A stretch of DNA of 64,000 nucleotides from Massospora cicadina (Eukaryota > Entomophthoromycota > Entomophthoromycetes > Entomophthorales > Entomophthoraceae), in assembly GCA_022478985.1 (NCBI GenBank), contig JAKSZP010000148.1, positions 33,501 to 97,500 on the forward strand. The letters are read 5' to 3'. The translations under genes and the position numbers were made by a program. Each line of letters opens with the position of its first letter. Within the stretch, counting starts at the first letter, position 1. The notes under the pieces are model-generated. The model saw only the letters and a program-made list of their open reading frames with translations, had not been told where the DNA came from and ran no database searches. Of this stretch, positions 43,194 through 53,151 are shown in pieces.

Positions 43194-44079
43194 TGTTGAA
43201 TATTGGTCTTATTCAGATGGCTGGTTCTTCTTCTACAGTATGATGGAATTTCAAACTTCTATTGTATGAAGACAATATACCAGATGGTGACTATAGTTAA
43301 AATATAACTCCTTTGTAATAGCACTTGAAAGTTGTCTTTCCTGTCATTACTTGGATGATGGCACGCTACCCTAATCTTAATGATCCCAAGTAAATACTTG
43401 ACTTAATACAACTTAAAGTATTAAACACAAAAAACTTATAAAGTTAAACTATAGACTAGTGGTAATAGTTGATTGTATTTTATTAGTATCAACTTGGAGA
43501 TAATTTATAGGGTTTAATGTTCACCACTTCTTACCCATGACTTCTCATTTTCAATGGCACTTGGCCAGAGGAACACGTAAATATTCATTTGAGGGTCTAC
43601 AAATACTTTGACTCAGTGAATCTTGCATAGCCTCAGGGTTGGTGTAAACAACGTCAATATTCTCAAGATGATGTTTCAGACGCATCTGCAAATAGATGAA
43701 CTGATTCATTCTTACAAGCAATTGGCAGCAAATACCAAGGCAATTCGTACCACTAATTAGTAATCAATTCAATAAAAAGCTTGAACAACATTAGAAACTT
43801 GTTTTTGACATAGACCAACAATGCCCACATGCCCAAGTCATTAAGTCAAACCTTAATGTTAAGTCCAACCTAAACAACAAAGCCCTTGATACCAAGCCAT
43901 CATAGTCAAATATTATTAAGTGAAATCACTAAGCCAGGGATCCCAAGCTTTGCATAAGCTTAGGATATTCCTGATCCTTAATCACTGTTAACTGATATGA
44001 TTGATAATAAGTTAAGCATGTTAACATTATTATGTCCCTATCAAATATCTGACGATTAGGTCCAGTCAATTACTCAACA
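43194..44079 (-). repeat. E6 5' LTR (886 bp)
   Basis: On the minus strand TGTTGAGTAATTGACTGG...CAATATTCAACA, with 6-bp terminal inverted repeats TGTTGA/TCAACA. Pairs with 33975-34858. Confidence 0.96.
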
Positions 44080-44880
44080 CCCTCAATTAACTTATGGAAA
44101 AAACGTTCCCTTTTAATGGTCTGACAAATACCAACAGGCTTTGAGGAGATAAGGAGATTTTCCTGTCAGCCCAGTTCATTGTCATGATGACATATCCAGA
44201 CCTTCATTGTGACCTGTAATGCCTTAGCAGTCTCTGTGAGAGCAGTGTTACTACAGACACAAGGGGATAGAGCACCCTGTGTCGTACTTTTCTTAGATTT
44301 TCACCTCCAGAGAACAGAAATAAACTAATTATGATAAAGAGCTGGCAAAAGTAGCTTGGTCACTCACTCTCTGAGATATCTCCTCCAGGAACCAACATGA
44401 GATTACTTTGTGCACAGACCATAAATCTTTACTGTACTACCAAAAGCCCCAGAACTTAGCCTATTGACAGGCTTTTACCTATTGGGTTCTCTGTTGTCTT
44501 TACTTTTGCTTAAATTCATTAAAGAGCCACTGTACGTTCTGCTCAATGTATAAGCTTCAACCCAGCAATAGCTCCAGGTTCAGAGATTGACCTTTCTGAG
44601 CTCATTACATTTGTGCAATGGATGGGTTCTCTCTAGCAATGGCTAAAGTTATAGTGTAAAAGCAACCATGTGATTCTTCACAAGAGAGTAAGTACCCCAG
44701 AAAAAATTAGTTTTGTCCATATACCAATATTATGTGGGTGAATAGTCCCTTAGATAAGGATATAAATTATTCTTAATCACAACAGGGCTCCTTGTCTCCA
44801 GGGGAGGGCAAAGAGAGAAGCTACAAATGACTGAGTCAAGTGTCTTGATCCATTTAGTGATTATTCATTCTTATTATTTT
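44080..44880 (+). mobile_element. E5: chromovirus relic, right part (RNase H and connection)
   Basis: Directly after the CCCTC duplication the E5 frame resumes: QQALRR and the thumb end, then KELAKVAWSLTL (near 44336-44372), then ITLCTDHKSLLYYQKPQNLAY (44400-44460), the RNase H core with the TDH Asp. Further decayed connection sequence follows to about 44880; integrase is missing or beyond recognition. Confidence 0.85.
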
Positions 44881-45373
44881 ATCTTATAAGCTAAAAATTA
44901 TATTTATAAGCTGATTGTATTTTTTAAGCAAAGCCAAATCTGTGTAAGAACTTAGTATTAAGGTATAAATAGCTTTAATTCTGTATAAAAAGGTGCGAGG
45001 AGAATAAATGGATGAACTTGTTTAAGTTTAGATAAAGACTATGATGTGTCCAATGATTCCAATAGCTTTGTAGGTAATTGGAAGTAATCTGTTAATTGTT
45101 TCGCGGATTTTATAATTTTTTGATGATCATTTAATTGGCAGGGCATACATATATAGTAATCCCATTACTTTGATGGAGTGTGTTCAAGTTTCAAAAATTG
45201 AACAAATTATCAATTTATTTATATATTTGTGTCGATTCATGAGGGTTAGAATCATTTCTTCATCTATAAAATTTTCTTAATTTTAACCCCTATTTATAAA
45301 GCAATCCTTCCATTCCTATGTTTTGATATCCACTATCAGTTCAGCGTTATATGATGGTTTTCTTACAACTGAT
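44880..45373. other. AT-rich interval, nothing recognised
   Basis: No frame, tRNA or repeat partner seen. The last bases before 45391 form the left duplication of SINE-C. Confidence 0.5.
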
Positions 45374-45390
45374 AAGTTTGGATCAATCAT

Positions 45391-45680
45391 TTTATTTTAT
45401 TTAACCAAGGCAAGCCGACCAGGGGACAGGCATTACCGAAAGAAAGAAACGACATGAAACCCGAACAGGGTCAACTCCATCGAAGAAAGTTTTTCCACCT
45501 CCGGATCGGGACTCAAATTTTTCTGGTTACGTCATGGGTAAGGTTTTCGTGTTATTAGACCTGCTAACCGCCAATAGCTTCCTTTGGCTAGCACCCCGAT
45601 CGATGTGCGAAGGGCGGGAATCGAACCCGCAACCTTCAGGTTGGTAGCCGTACGCCCTTACCGACTCGCCTTCCACCCCC
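45391..45680 (-). mobile_element. SINE-C: complete tRNA-derived SINE of a second family (290 bp)
   Basis: Perfect 17-bp direct repeats AAGTTTGGATCAATCAT flank it (45374-45390 and 45681-45697). On the minus strand it starts with a tRNA-like head: A-box-like GGCGAGTCGGTAAGG, B-box GGGTTCGATTCC (complement at 45617-45628) and a good T-stem GCGGG/CCCGC. The body differs from SINE-B, but the 3' domain CCCCTGGTCGGC and the tail TTAAATAAAATAAA resemble it. Confidence 0.93.
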
Positions 45681-45779
45681 AAGTTTGGATCAATCATCCT
45701 TGGATTATATGGATCCCTAAAAAGTATAAAATGCCCAGAATTTACAATTGGTTTTTGTGCTGACTTTTTACAGCTTTTC

Positions 45780-46339
45780 AAATTTCGTTATTTCTAAATT
45801 AGGATAATGTGATGGTCAGTAATATCCTGTACCATCACCTCCCCTTTGAGATTAAACACTCTAAATTTTATCTGGCAATAACGACAATCCTTGCATTTAC
45901 TATGTGGAGTTTTCATTAAGAACATCTTTCCACCTTACCAGATATTTGCGTTGACCATATACTAATTTTGATTGGCCACAATTTCATTGACCTCATAATC
46001 TGGAGTTTTAGTGAATGCAAGTTACAGAGAGAAAGACTTCTCTGGAAGAGGACCAATTGCATTTTGAGTTGGAAACGTGTATAGTGAGGTGCGCTCTTGA
46101 TCCTTCTGGTAAGGGAGGTCAAAGGCCACAGTGTTTACTTGACTGACAAACTTATAGGTACCTATCCATATTGGACCAAGCTTGTTATATGGCGCCTTAT
46201 TAATGTATTTAAGTTGGATTAGTACATAGCTTACCACCTTTATCCCATAATTTTTTAGTATTTTTTGTCAGCCTTTTGTTTCTGGGTGGTTACTGCATAC
46301 TCCAAATGTTGCTCCAGAAGTTTGAAATCTCCTTGGAAT
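45780..46339 (-). mobile_element. E7: chromovirus relic, left part (integrase C-terminus, chromodomain)
   Basis: From 46339 leftwards: FKLLEQHLEYAVTTQKQKADK, then YVLIQLKYINKAPYNKLGPIWIGTYKFVSQVNTVAFDLPY (frame 46237-46022), the integrase C-terminal barrel. Near 45940-45870 KYLVRWKDVLNENST is a chromodomain core. The remaining domains lie beyond the E8 insertion at 59436-61600. Stops and frameshifts throughout. Confidence 0.85.
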
Positions 46340-47230
46340 TGTCATGGCTACATGAAACGATTAAGGGAACCAACTGCAAAGATAAGGCTGGACATCAGAA
46401 CTCCAAACAAGCCAGCTGCAAGACCTCCCTGACTTAAAACATGCCTTGGACCAACGCTGGGTGTGATCTAGACATGCCCAGGTTGGTCCAGGGGATCTTT
46501 GTGATGCTCAGCCCTGTTGTACAGCAAGGTTGTTAAAATGCACTAGCTATTTTCTTAATGACAACAGTTCAATTCTATTTCTCAGAAAATGGGGCTCAAA
46601 ACCCGTTCAATTTCAATATTGCCAAATTAGGATGGCTTGCCCTGCAATTAATAGCTCAAGTTTGGTCAATATCAAGATACAGTACCCATGCTGATGGTAG
46701 GGTGTACCTATTGGCTCACTTAGGCTTGGCACCAATTCCCCAATCAATGACTTGCCTCCCATTGTTTAAAATATGGTTAACATGATCAACTTTCCTCAGT
46801 GGTAGATTTACTAAATAAATTCATCATTAAGTTTAACTTTTTTAACTATGGTTCCTTGGGTGAACCTGTGTGAGGACCTTTTTGAGGAGGTCTACAACAA
46901 CGTTCACAACATGATTTTAACCGAATTAACTACAGTATCCAGTGCATCTTTGGGTCGCCCAGGTCCCCTCTCAGATCGAGGCACCCAAGCACCCTAGCAC
47001 CAATCTCCACTTAATTATGGATTTCCTTTGGGGTCCAACCAGGTTCTGTTGTTTCTTTGTTATTTACTATTATATACTGTGTTGTACACCCTCGCCCTAG
47101 GTCCTTTTTGCTCTGTTAACCCTCTGCGGTGCCCTATTTCTGATCTTGCTAATGACTAATTCCCTGGTAGTATGGCTGTGCATCCTGCATCACCTCTCTG
47201 GGAACTAGAGAGTTACAGACACTCATGACA
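46340..47230 (+). repeat. E8 5' LTR (891 bp)
   Basis: TGTCATGGCTACATG...CACTCATGACA. It aligns with the 3' LTR and with S1. TTTAAAATATGG near 46767 is TATA-like. The region expected to hold the self-primer is decayed in this copy. Confidence 0.94.
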
Positions 47231-47246
47231 TTAGTTGACCAACCCT
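47231..47246 (+). other. E8 primer-binding site, self-priming type
   Basis: TTAGTTGACCAACCC adjoins the LTR. The core AGTTGACCAA is the complement of TTGGTCAACT; the 3' LTR has TTGGTTAACT at 59007-59016, about 34 bp after TTTTAAAAATA. The site is homologous to the E1 site TAATCGACCAACC. Confidence 0.55.
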
Positions 47247-48770
47247 TTCACTTTACATGCACCAAGGTTTATTCATGTGGGACTCTCTTTATGTGTAAAC
47301 CGGCTGTGCTGGCTGTTTGTCACGGCCACTATGGTGCTCATCACAGTTTTCTCGTTTGGTTTTGTATTGGTGAATCTTGGCGTTATTCTTGCAATTAGAA
47401 ACTGGAAAGTGACCACCAACCTGCTTGTGCATGGTGGACTCAGACTTTGTGATCCTGTTGTCATGATTTCCTGACTTTCCCATGAGATTTAATCCAAAAT
47501 TTAACAGGTCCTTGCTTCCCTCTTGATGGAATCTTCTTTTTATAAATCACAAATTTTATTGTTCTTGTCTATCCTCATGTGGGGTGGCTTTGCTATATTA
47601 TCTGTCTCCAGAGGCAGCCAATTGGGATTTTGCGGTGTTCCATGCACAGCCGCTTTTGTGGAGATCAGTGGAGGTTTTGGAGCGTGTCCTAGAGTAACGT
47701 TGTCTAGATGTGTCATACTTCCACACCTTGTAAGAGTTAATTTCTCTGCGCTAAGCTGGCTGCCAAGAGAAGTTAAATTTTGAATGAAATTTGTGACAAA
47801 GTACAGGACTTAACATTGCCCAACTTTATTAAAACCTCAGTTCTTTATCCCACCTTGGACCTTCCCATGAGAAACTTCCCAATTTGGCAGTCATCCCCTC
47901 TTAACTTTAAACAACTGATTAAAGCTCTGTGGGGAGGTTTCCCTGCCCCAACCTGAAAGGGGCCAGGTAATTTAGCCTTCATTGTTTCACCTGGGGCGGT
48001 CCCTATATATATGGACCCCAAGATCTCATACGCGCCCCTCAAAAAGGAGCAATATTATCCTTTTAATCTTTGAGTTCCGCCAAATTTGAAGGCAAACAGG
48101 GGTCTATTCTTAAGTTTCAAATAGATGTTTCAGATGATTCCACCACAATGATGTCACCTGTAGTAGCCCCTATAAATACAGCGACTGCAACTAGTATTTT
48201 TTTCCTTGAACGGGGCAGAGCCCCCACCAATTCCCTTCCCATTTTGGCGGAATTTGAGGGTCAAGGAGAGTCTAGACCCAAATATAACAACCTAGAATAA
48301 TAATAACAATCTTTCTTTGCACCGCATTTTTTTGTTGCAGGCCAAAGCCTCAACAAAGGGCTTGGTGGTGATGGCCTTGGATAATGAAGTATACCTGGTC
48401 ATCGGAGCAGAGATGGGGTCATTGATGCCTGAAAATACGTTTTTTAGTGTTAATGACACAAAATAATGAGCAATTTATTAGCTTTTACAGCTCTGACGAG
48501 TACTCTATTTCAGTATATTAAATCACTCCTGAGAACCCCCGCTTGACCCCACCATGATCTGTATAACACAGGAGTGGAAAAGGAGCTACGTTTAAAATAC
48601 AAAATTTTTGTGCAACTGCTGAAATTATGGTGGGATATGTGGCCTCAGTAGTAAGAGTGGTCAATTATCCCTCTCCACTTTATGATGCAAAAACGCACCC
48701 TTGAAGCATGTTTATGCCTCATGAAGAGAAACCTGGCGAGGTGTTAGAGTTTTCTGCTTTGAATAAAGAT
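47247..48770 (+). pseudogene. E8 leader and Gag remnant
   Basis: Frames such as 47235-47474, 47523-47783 and 48070-48300 are short and show no Gag motif that I trust. KFEGKQGSILKFQIDVSDD and ALNKDHYVF (48755) have protein texture. By position this is Gag and the Gag-protease linker. Confidence 0.45.
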
Positions 48771-49100
48771 CATTATGTATTTTTTGTTAAATGCTACCCT
48801 TTCATACCCTTTAGGGAAATTCAGAACAATTAATTTGGTGCATACTGGAGCCTGTGAGAATTTTATTGGCCAAGACCTATCCAACTACCTTGAGTTAAAT
48901 TACTTGCCATGTAATATGGTTAGTGGAGGGGCTTCACGAGTTATTCCCACGCTGAAGGTTCTAGGGTTAGTGGATTATCAAGTTGGTAGATATCATTTGG
49001 ATGACCGCTTCCAAGCAATCTAAAACCTCTTGTACCCCATTATTTTTGGAATAGAGTTGTGGCGAAAGTTTGACTTCAGAAACAACTTGAAAGCTGATAC
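48771..49100 (+). pseudogene. E8 aspartic protease
   Basis: The frame 48775-49023 reads FRTINLVHTGACENFIGQDLSNYLELNYLP, i.e. (D)TGACxNFIxxxL with the catalytic Asp replaced by His. NLYPIIFGIELW follows near 49030-49070, the (V)ILGxPWL position. Confidence 0.83.
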
Positions 49101-49139
49101 CTTGTCCTTAACTTTTAAGTATGGTCATAATTAGTTGTC

Positions 49140-49795
49140 CCTTTGTTTGAGGCTAATTCTCAAGGTGACTTTCCCTAATGGTTCATGGTTCATACTCTCA
49201 GACTTTCTCCATTGCTGAAGCCTTAGTTGGAGGTACAATTACCTTCCTGTTTGGAGGGGCTTGAATCTTCGTTTGACATGGCTTCAGACAATGTACTACC
49301 TGAACATTTATTTTTTGATTGCGAGTTCAAACTCACCGTTGATCTGGTGCATATATCCTATCCCATTTACCCCTTGACTGTATGGGAGGAAGCAGCGTTG
49401 GATGTGTTGGTCAAGGAGAAGTTTGCCAAAAGCATGATGTATCAGAATACATCTCCAGTATGCTCTCCACTTCTCTTTGTGGCTAAAGCCGATGGTACCT
49501 AACACTCATGTGTAGATTATGGAAATCTCAACAATGTTATGGTACCAAATATGCATCCCATCTCATTGGATTCTCATATTGCTTGCTATGTGAAGAAGGC
49601 TAGAGTCTAATCCAAATTAGATTGCTTAAACGCGTTCAATCAGATCTGGATCAAGAAGGGCCAGGAGTGGCTAACCACTTTCTGTACCAGAAAAGAAATT
49701 TTCCAGTTCTGGGTATTGCCCTTTGAGCAAAAAAGCGCCCCAGCCATCTTTCAACGCCACATAGATGCGACATTGGGACTTGCTGGGGTGTGTGT
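49140..49795 (+). pseudogene. E8 reverse transcriptase, part before E3
   Basis: The frame 49227-49502 contains DLVHISYPIYPLTVWEEAALDVLVKEKF and SPVCSPLLFVAKADGT. After a stop come HSCVDYGNLNNVMVPNMHPI, KLDCLNAFNQIWIKKGQEWLTTFCTRKEIFQFWVLPF and APAIFQRHIDATL. The next residues GLAGVCV are cut by E3; catalytic-box sequence lies beyond it at 56081. Confidence 0.92.
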
Positions 49796-50131
49796 TGTTG
49801 GGATTTCACCAAATTCGCATATCTCCAAAAAATCCCCTTCCTAAATTCCCCTGACATCATCAGAAGAAGCGAGCAATCTATTGCAATCTATTAAAGTTGA
49901 TTAATCAGATCCTGATCAACTGATTGAAGATTCGATCATGCAGAGATTAATTCACTCTGATAGGTTATGAACCATAAAAAAGCCTATAAATATTTCCTCT
50001 TTTCAAAAATAAAAATTAGGCCAAGTTTAACCTGTATTTTCTTATTACTTAATTGCATTTTTGGAAAATCCGCCATGTGTAACTTTGAGATACAACCTGC
50101 CCCATTGGAAGTGTAATTCAAAACTTCCAGA
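49796..50131 (+). repeat. E3 5' LTR (336 bp)
   Basis: TGTTGGGATTTCACC...AACTTCCAGA, aligned with 55741-56080. TATA-like CCTATAAATATTTCC near 49985. Confidence 0.95.
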
Positions 50132-50151
50132 CTGGTGCTCACTACAGGGGC
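50132..50151 (+). other. E3 primer-binding site
   Basis: CTGGTGCTCACTACAGGGGC follows the LTR. TGGTGCTCACTACAGGG is identical to the E2 site, indicating the same tRNA primer. Confidence 0.72.
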
Positions 50152-50187
50152 TCTCTGAGTTACGCTCCAGTGACCACGTCTATCACC

Positions 50188-50540
50188 ATGGATTCTCAAT
50201 TCTCGCCTGATGAAGCTCAAGATCAAGAGCAAGGCAGTATTTTATGATGGGTCCCTTCAATTGGAGCCCAAATCCCAAGATTACCCTCCATGTTGGAATT
50301 TTAGGCCAACTTTGAATTCTATAATCCTAATTTAAGTTTTGCCTCAGAATTTCAAATGCTACCTGAGGCCTTGCGAAATATTAGCAATCAATTACTTGAA
50401 GGGGCTCTAATCCCTGGAATATGTTCTACCCAATCTTGATTGAACGCAGTACCTTCTATATTGCGAGAAGTGCTGCAAACCTCTCAAATTCCAGGGATTG
50501 GCTCTGAATAATATCTACAACAACTTGTACATCCTAATTA
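50188..50540 (+). pseudogene. E3 Gag N-terminal start
   Basis: ATG at 50188 in the context CACCATGG begins MDSQFSPDEAQDQEQGSIL, then stops (TGA near 50245 and others) but keeps coding texture (SFASEFQMLPEALRNISNQLLEGALIPGI). It is the likely translation start. The next segment is in another frame. Confidence 0.65.
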
Positions 50541-50546
50541 TACCAC

Positions 50547-51308
50547 TTGCTACCTGTAGTTGGAATGCACCATCAAGGGATGCTCAATTTACTAAAGGGA
50601 CTCCAATCCTTGAATAATTATATTTCTGAGTTTTTCAAGTCAGCCTCTGAGTTTAGCCGAGATAATCATGATGCTATTATTAATAATCGAACTTCCCTCA
50701 ACGAAGTACAACAGCAGCTCATTCATTTTGATCATGGGATATCAAATTTTATTGATGTACAGTTTCCAAAAAAGGTTCAAGAAAACCAGAAGGAATGGAG
50801 AGAGGGTGTTTCCCAACTCTCTGAGCATAGTCTATCAATGGAGGAAGAAATTAGAACCCATCTTTTTCAATTGGAACAATTGTACTCAGGAATTCAGTTC
50901 TGGGTCAATGAAGTAAAGAAAACCTCTGGAAATATGGGTCCTACTGGGGTAGAAGGACCTCGTGGGCCACCTGGAGGTATAGGGCCTCGTGGACCTCCTG
51001 GAGCTGATGGTCATTCAGGATCTTATCAGCAAATTAACTCTCTCATGAACATGATGACTCACTTACGTGAACAATTCTCTAAGGTGTCCAAAGAATGCAA
51101 CCTAACCCCTGATGGGGTACCAATTGACCCCCTTTTGACTCTGCAGCCCTTGTCCAATGAATTGATCAATTTGGGAAAGTGGGCCAAGGACACTGATATC
51201 CTATTACATGCTTGTGAATCAAAAGGGGAATTGCTCCAAGCGAAAATTAAGACTCTGGAACTCAAGTACAATGCACAACAGGAACAGATTTTTGAGCTAT
51301 CTCGCTGA
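50547..51308 (+). CDS. E3 Gag extension: coiled coil, collagen-like repeat, coiled coil
   Basis: A 253-codon open frame, the longest in the window. Residues 1-128 are helical and Gln/Glu-rich (NEVQQQLIHFDHGISNFIDV). Residues 131-157 (50937-51017) are nine uninterrupted Gly-X-Y triplets, including GPRGPPGGIGPRGPPGAD. Residues 160-253 are again helical with heptad-like Leu/Ile (SKGELLQAKIKTLELKYNAQQ). Two stops then lead, in the same frame, into the Gag core at 51363. It is therefore part of Gag, not a separate gene. Such a run would be expected to favour trimers. Confidence 0.85.
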   Translation: MLPVVGMHHQGMLNLLKGLQSLNNYISEFFKSASEFSRDNHDAIINNRTSLNEVQQQLIHFDHGISNFIDVQFPKKVQENQKEWREGVSQLSEHSLSMEEEIRTHLFQLEQLYSGIQFWVNEVKKTSGNMGPTGVEGPRGPPGGIGPRGPPGADGHSGSYQQINSLMNMMTHLREQFSKVSKECNLTPDGVPIDPLLTLQPLSNELINLGKWAKDTDILLHACESKGELLQAKIKTLELKYNAQQEQIFELSR

Positions 51309-51362
51309 CTAGATGAGAAAGAAGGGCATGCAGACCTGAATCGATGGATTAACAAAATTTAG

Positions 51363-51815
51363 ATGGAAGCTGTTGGTCCTTACCCTCAATTTTCTTCTCA
51401 AGCTTCAGATTCTGCCTCTTATGTGTCTACTCATTCTGAACAACTTGGAGTGCATGTTTTGACTACCAATGCTCCCCTGAGTTTCAAGCCAGTATTCAAG
51501 GACAAATACTCCCCAGGGGAAGGCAGCATTATCACCTTTCTATATCTGTATGAAAAGGCATTAAGTGAGGCCACGGATCACCAAAAGATGAATTACTTGC
51601 CTAATTGCCTTACTCAATTGGCTCAAGATAATATGGTTCCCCACTTAATAACTTGCTCTGCTTGGGCTCAAGTCAAAGAAGCATTGATCGAAGAATTTAG
51701 AAGTGAGCAGACCCTATCTTCGCAAAACAGGCATTTATGGGTATACAGCCCCTCTGAAATGAATCTGTTAAGGACTTTGCTCATTGGTTCTATTGGGAAG
51801 CTCAAACTCTTGTAG
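51363..51815 (+). pseudogene. E3 Gag core
   Basis: Same frame as the collagen-like ORF. APLSFKPVFKDKYSPGEGSIITFLYLYEKALSEATDHQK, then WAQVKEALIEEFRSEQ. Homologous to the E2 Gag core. After the stop, Gag helices continue in another frame (51884-52000: LISVKKNFRSILGIKEALLELPPQF). Confidence 0.88.
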
Positions 51816-52026
51816 CCTGTGGTCAGTTAAACTTAAACAATGCAATAACCACAGTTCTGTCAGCCTTTACTACTAGGACGAAAATGCAAGTTTATCTGAT
51901 CAGTGTCAAAAAGAATTTCCGAAGCATTTTGGGTATTAAGGAGGCCTTGTTGGAGTTGCCCCCTCAATTTTCCAAAAACCCCGAGTTTATGAGTCTCCTA
52001 GACCTAGTCAGCCCAAAGTCTTTGCC

Positions 52027-52630
52027 ATGCCTGAGAACATTAGAGCGATCCAGTGTAATTACTGTTATCACTACTTTCATACTGAGGATCGTTGTTTTAA
52101 AAAAAAAAAAGAAAACAAAAAAAGAGATAAGACCAATAAGATTCTTCATTTTGATAATGATGTGAGTGCGCAGCAAGAGCAGCAAAGTTCAATCAAGTGT
52201 AATAAAGATGACTATTCTTATTCCTTGCCCTCCTTATTGGCATTATCCTCATATTTTGGAAACACCATTACCCGAATTAATTTCCTAGTAAATCAAATCA
52301 ATGCCAAGGCTATCATAGATACTGGATCCCCAGTGAACGTTGTCTCCTCCAAATTGGTCAAACAGATCAAATTAACCCCTAATATTTCTCATTATGAAGA
52401 ATATGGTACCGCCAGCCCTCAGAGTACTTAGTCTATTGGAGCTTTTTCATCCCTTCCTCTGAAAATTGGGAAATTAACCTTTACCATTCCAGCAATTGTG
52501 CTCAATAATTTGAGTTATGACCTACTCTTGGGAACTCAATTTTTACGAGAATTTGATGGAATTATCAACTACCCTGACTTGTCGTTGTCTCTCTTGGGGT
52601 ATCAAGTTCCCTTACTTTTATCTGATCATG
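52027..52630 (+). pseudogene. E3 CCHC knuckle and aspartic protease
   Basis: Frame 52027-52431: CNYCYHYFHTEDRC at residues 10-23 is a perfect C-x2-C-x4-H-x4-C knuckle, followed by a Lys-rich tract, then AKAIIDTGSPVNVVSSKLVKQIKLTPNIS with an intact DTG catalytic box. After a TAG at 52429, SYDLLLGTQFLREFDGIIN (52513-52570) closes the protease. Confidence 0.92.
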
Positions 52631-52748
52631 CTTTCACTTGACGTCGGTTATGTCTGCTAGAAGGACTAAAAGGTCTTATTCACTTCAGTATCAGGTTGAA
52701 GATCCTCATGTAAAATTACCTCCTACCATGGCTGATATTGAAGAGTGA

Positions 52749-53075
52749 ATGCCTATTTTTTCTCCTGAGAAATTAGTTATTCCACCAAAATCACAAGTGA
52801 TCATAAATACTTATTTACACTTTTTGATTCCCAAGGGTCATTTGCTACAAGTCCAGGGCACTGTCAATCCTTCTGCCAAAGAACTATTTCCTTGTCCTGG
52901 AATATTGATTTATGCTTATTCAGGCTCTTTATCTGTCTTACTAGCGAACATTACTGATGTGCCAAAACTGGTAGATCAAGAGTGCCTGATTGCTTATGTC
53001 AAGCTGTTACCCTTATCTCGTATCTATGATGTTAAAACCCTTTGGGAGTTTACAAGACTTTGGATTGGAGAGTGA
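52749..53075 (+). CDS. E3 dUTPase-like domain
   Basis: A 108-codon open frame between protease and RT. LVIPPKSQVIINTYLHFLIP, KGHLLQVQGTV, PGILIYAYSGSLSVLLANI and LVDQECLIAYVKLLP follow the strand order of dUTPases and of the E6 domain. The active-site Asp of the GVIDxDYRG motif is Ile, and the RSGLA and GDRIAQL motifs are absent, so hydrolysis is unlikely. It could be a structural domain. Recognition is by motif spacing and by three independent copies. Confidence 0.58.
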   Translation: MPIFSPEKLVIPPKSQVIINTYLHFLIPKGHLLQVQGTVNPSAKELFPCPGILIYAYSGSLSVLLANITDVPKLVDQECLIAYVKLLPLSRIYDVKTLWEFTRLWIGE

Positions 53076-53151
53076 TCAGGAAATCCTTACTGTGGGACTT
53101 GCTATCGGGAAACATCTCTATAAGGAACAGGAGAAACAAGTGCTTTAATTA

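Larger units (their letters stand above)
33975..44079 (-). mobile_element. E6: complete 10.1-kb Ty3/gypsy element, non-chromodomain lineage
   Basis: LTRs TGTTGA...TCAACA at 33975-34858 and 43194-44079 flank, in minus-strand order: primer site, Gag with a long N-terminal coiled-coil region, CCHC knuckle, protease, dUTPase-like domain, RT, RNase H, integrase, an extra coding-like region, purine tract. Perfect CCCTC duplication at 33970-33974 and 44080-44084. It splits the RT thumb of chromovirus E5. A solo LTR (S3, 36724-37696) sits in the integrase. Unusually long because of the N-terminal Gag extension, the region after integrase and S3. Confidence 0.96.

Noticed and set aside
45523..45783. 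84-codon minus-strand ORF
   Set aside because: Runs through SINE-C and its flank; the Pro/Gly/Arg content comes from the SINE.
46558..46785. 75-codon plus-strand ORF
   Set aside because: Inside the E8 5' LTR; the frame is broken in the 3' LTR copy.
50937..51020. Collagen-like run as a host collagen gene fragment
   Set aside because: It is in frame with the Gag core and inside intact LTR boundaries; only nine triplets; no second collagen segment.
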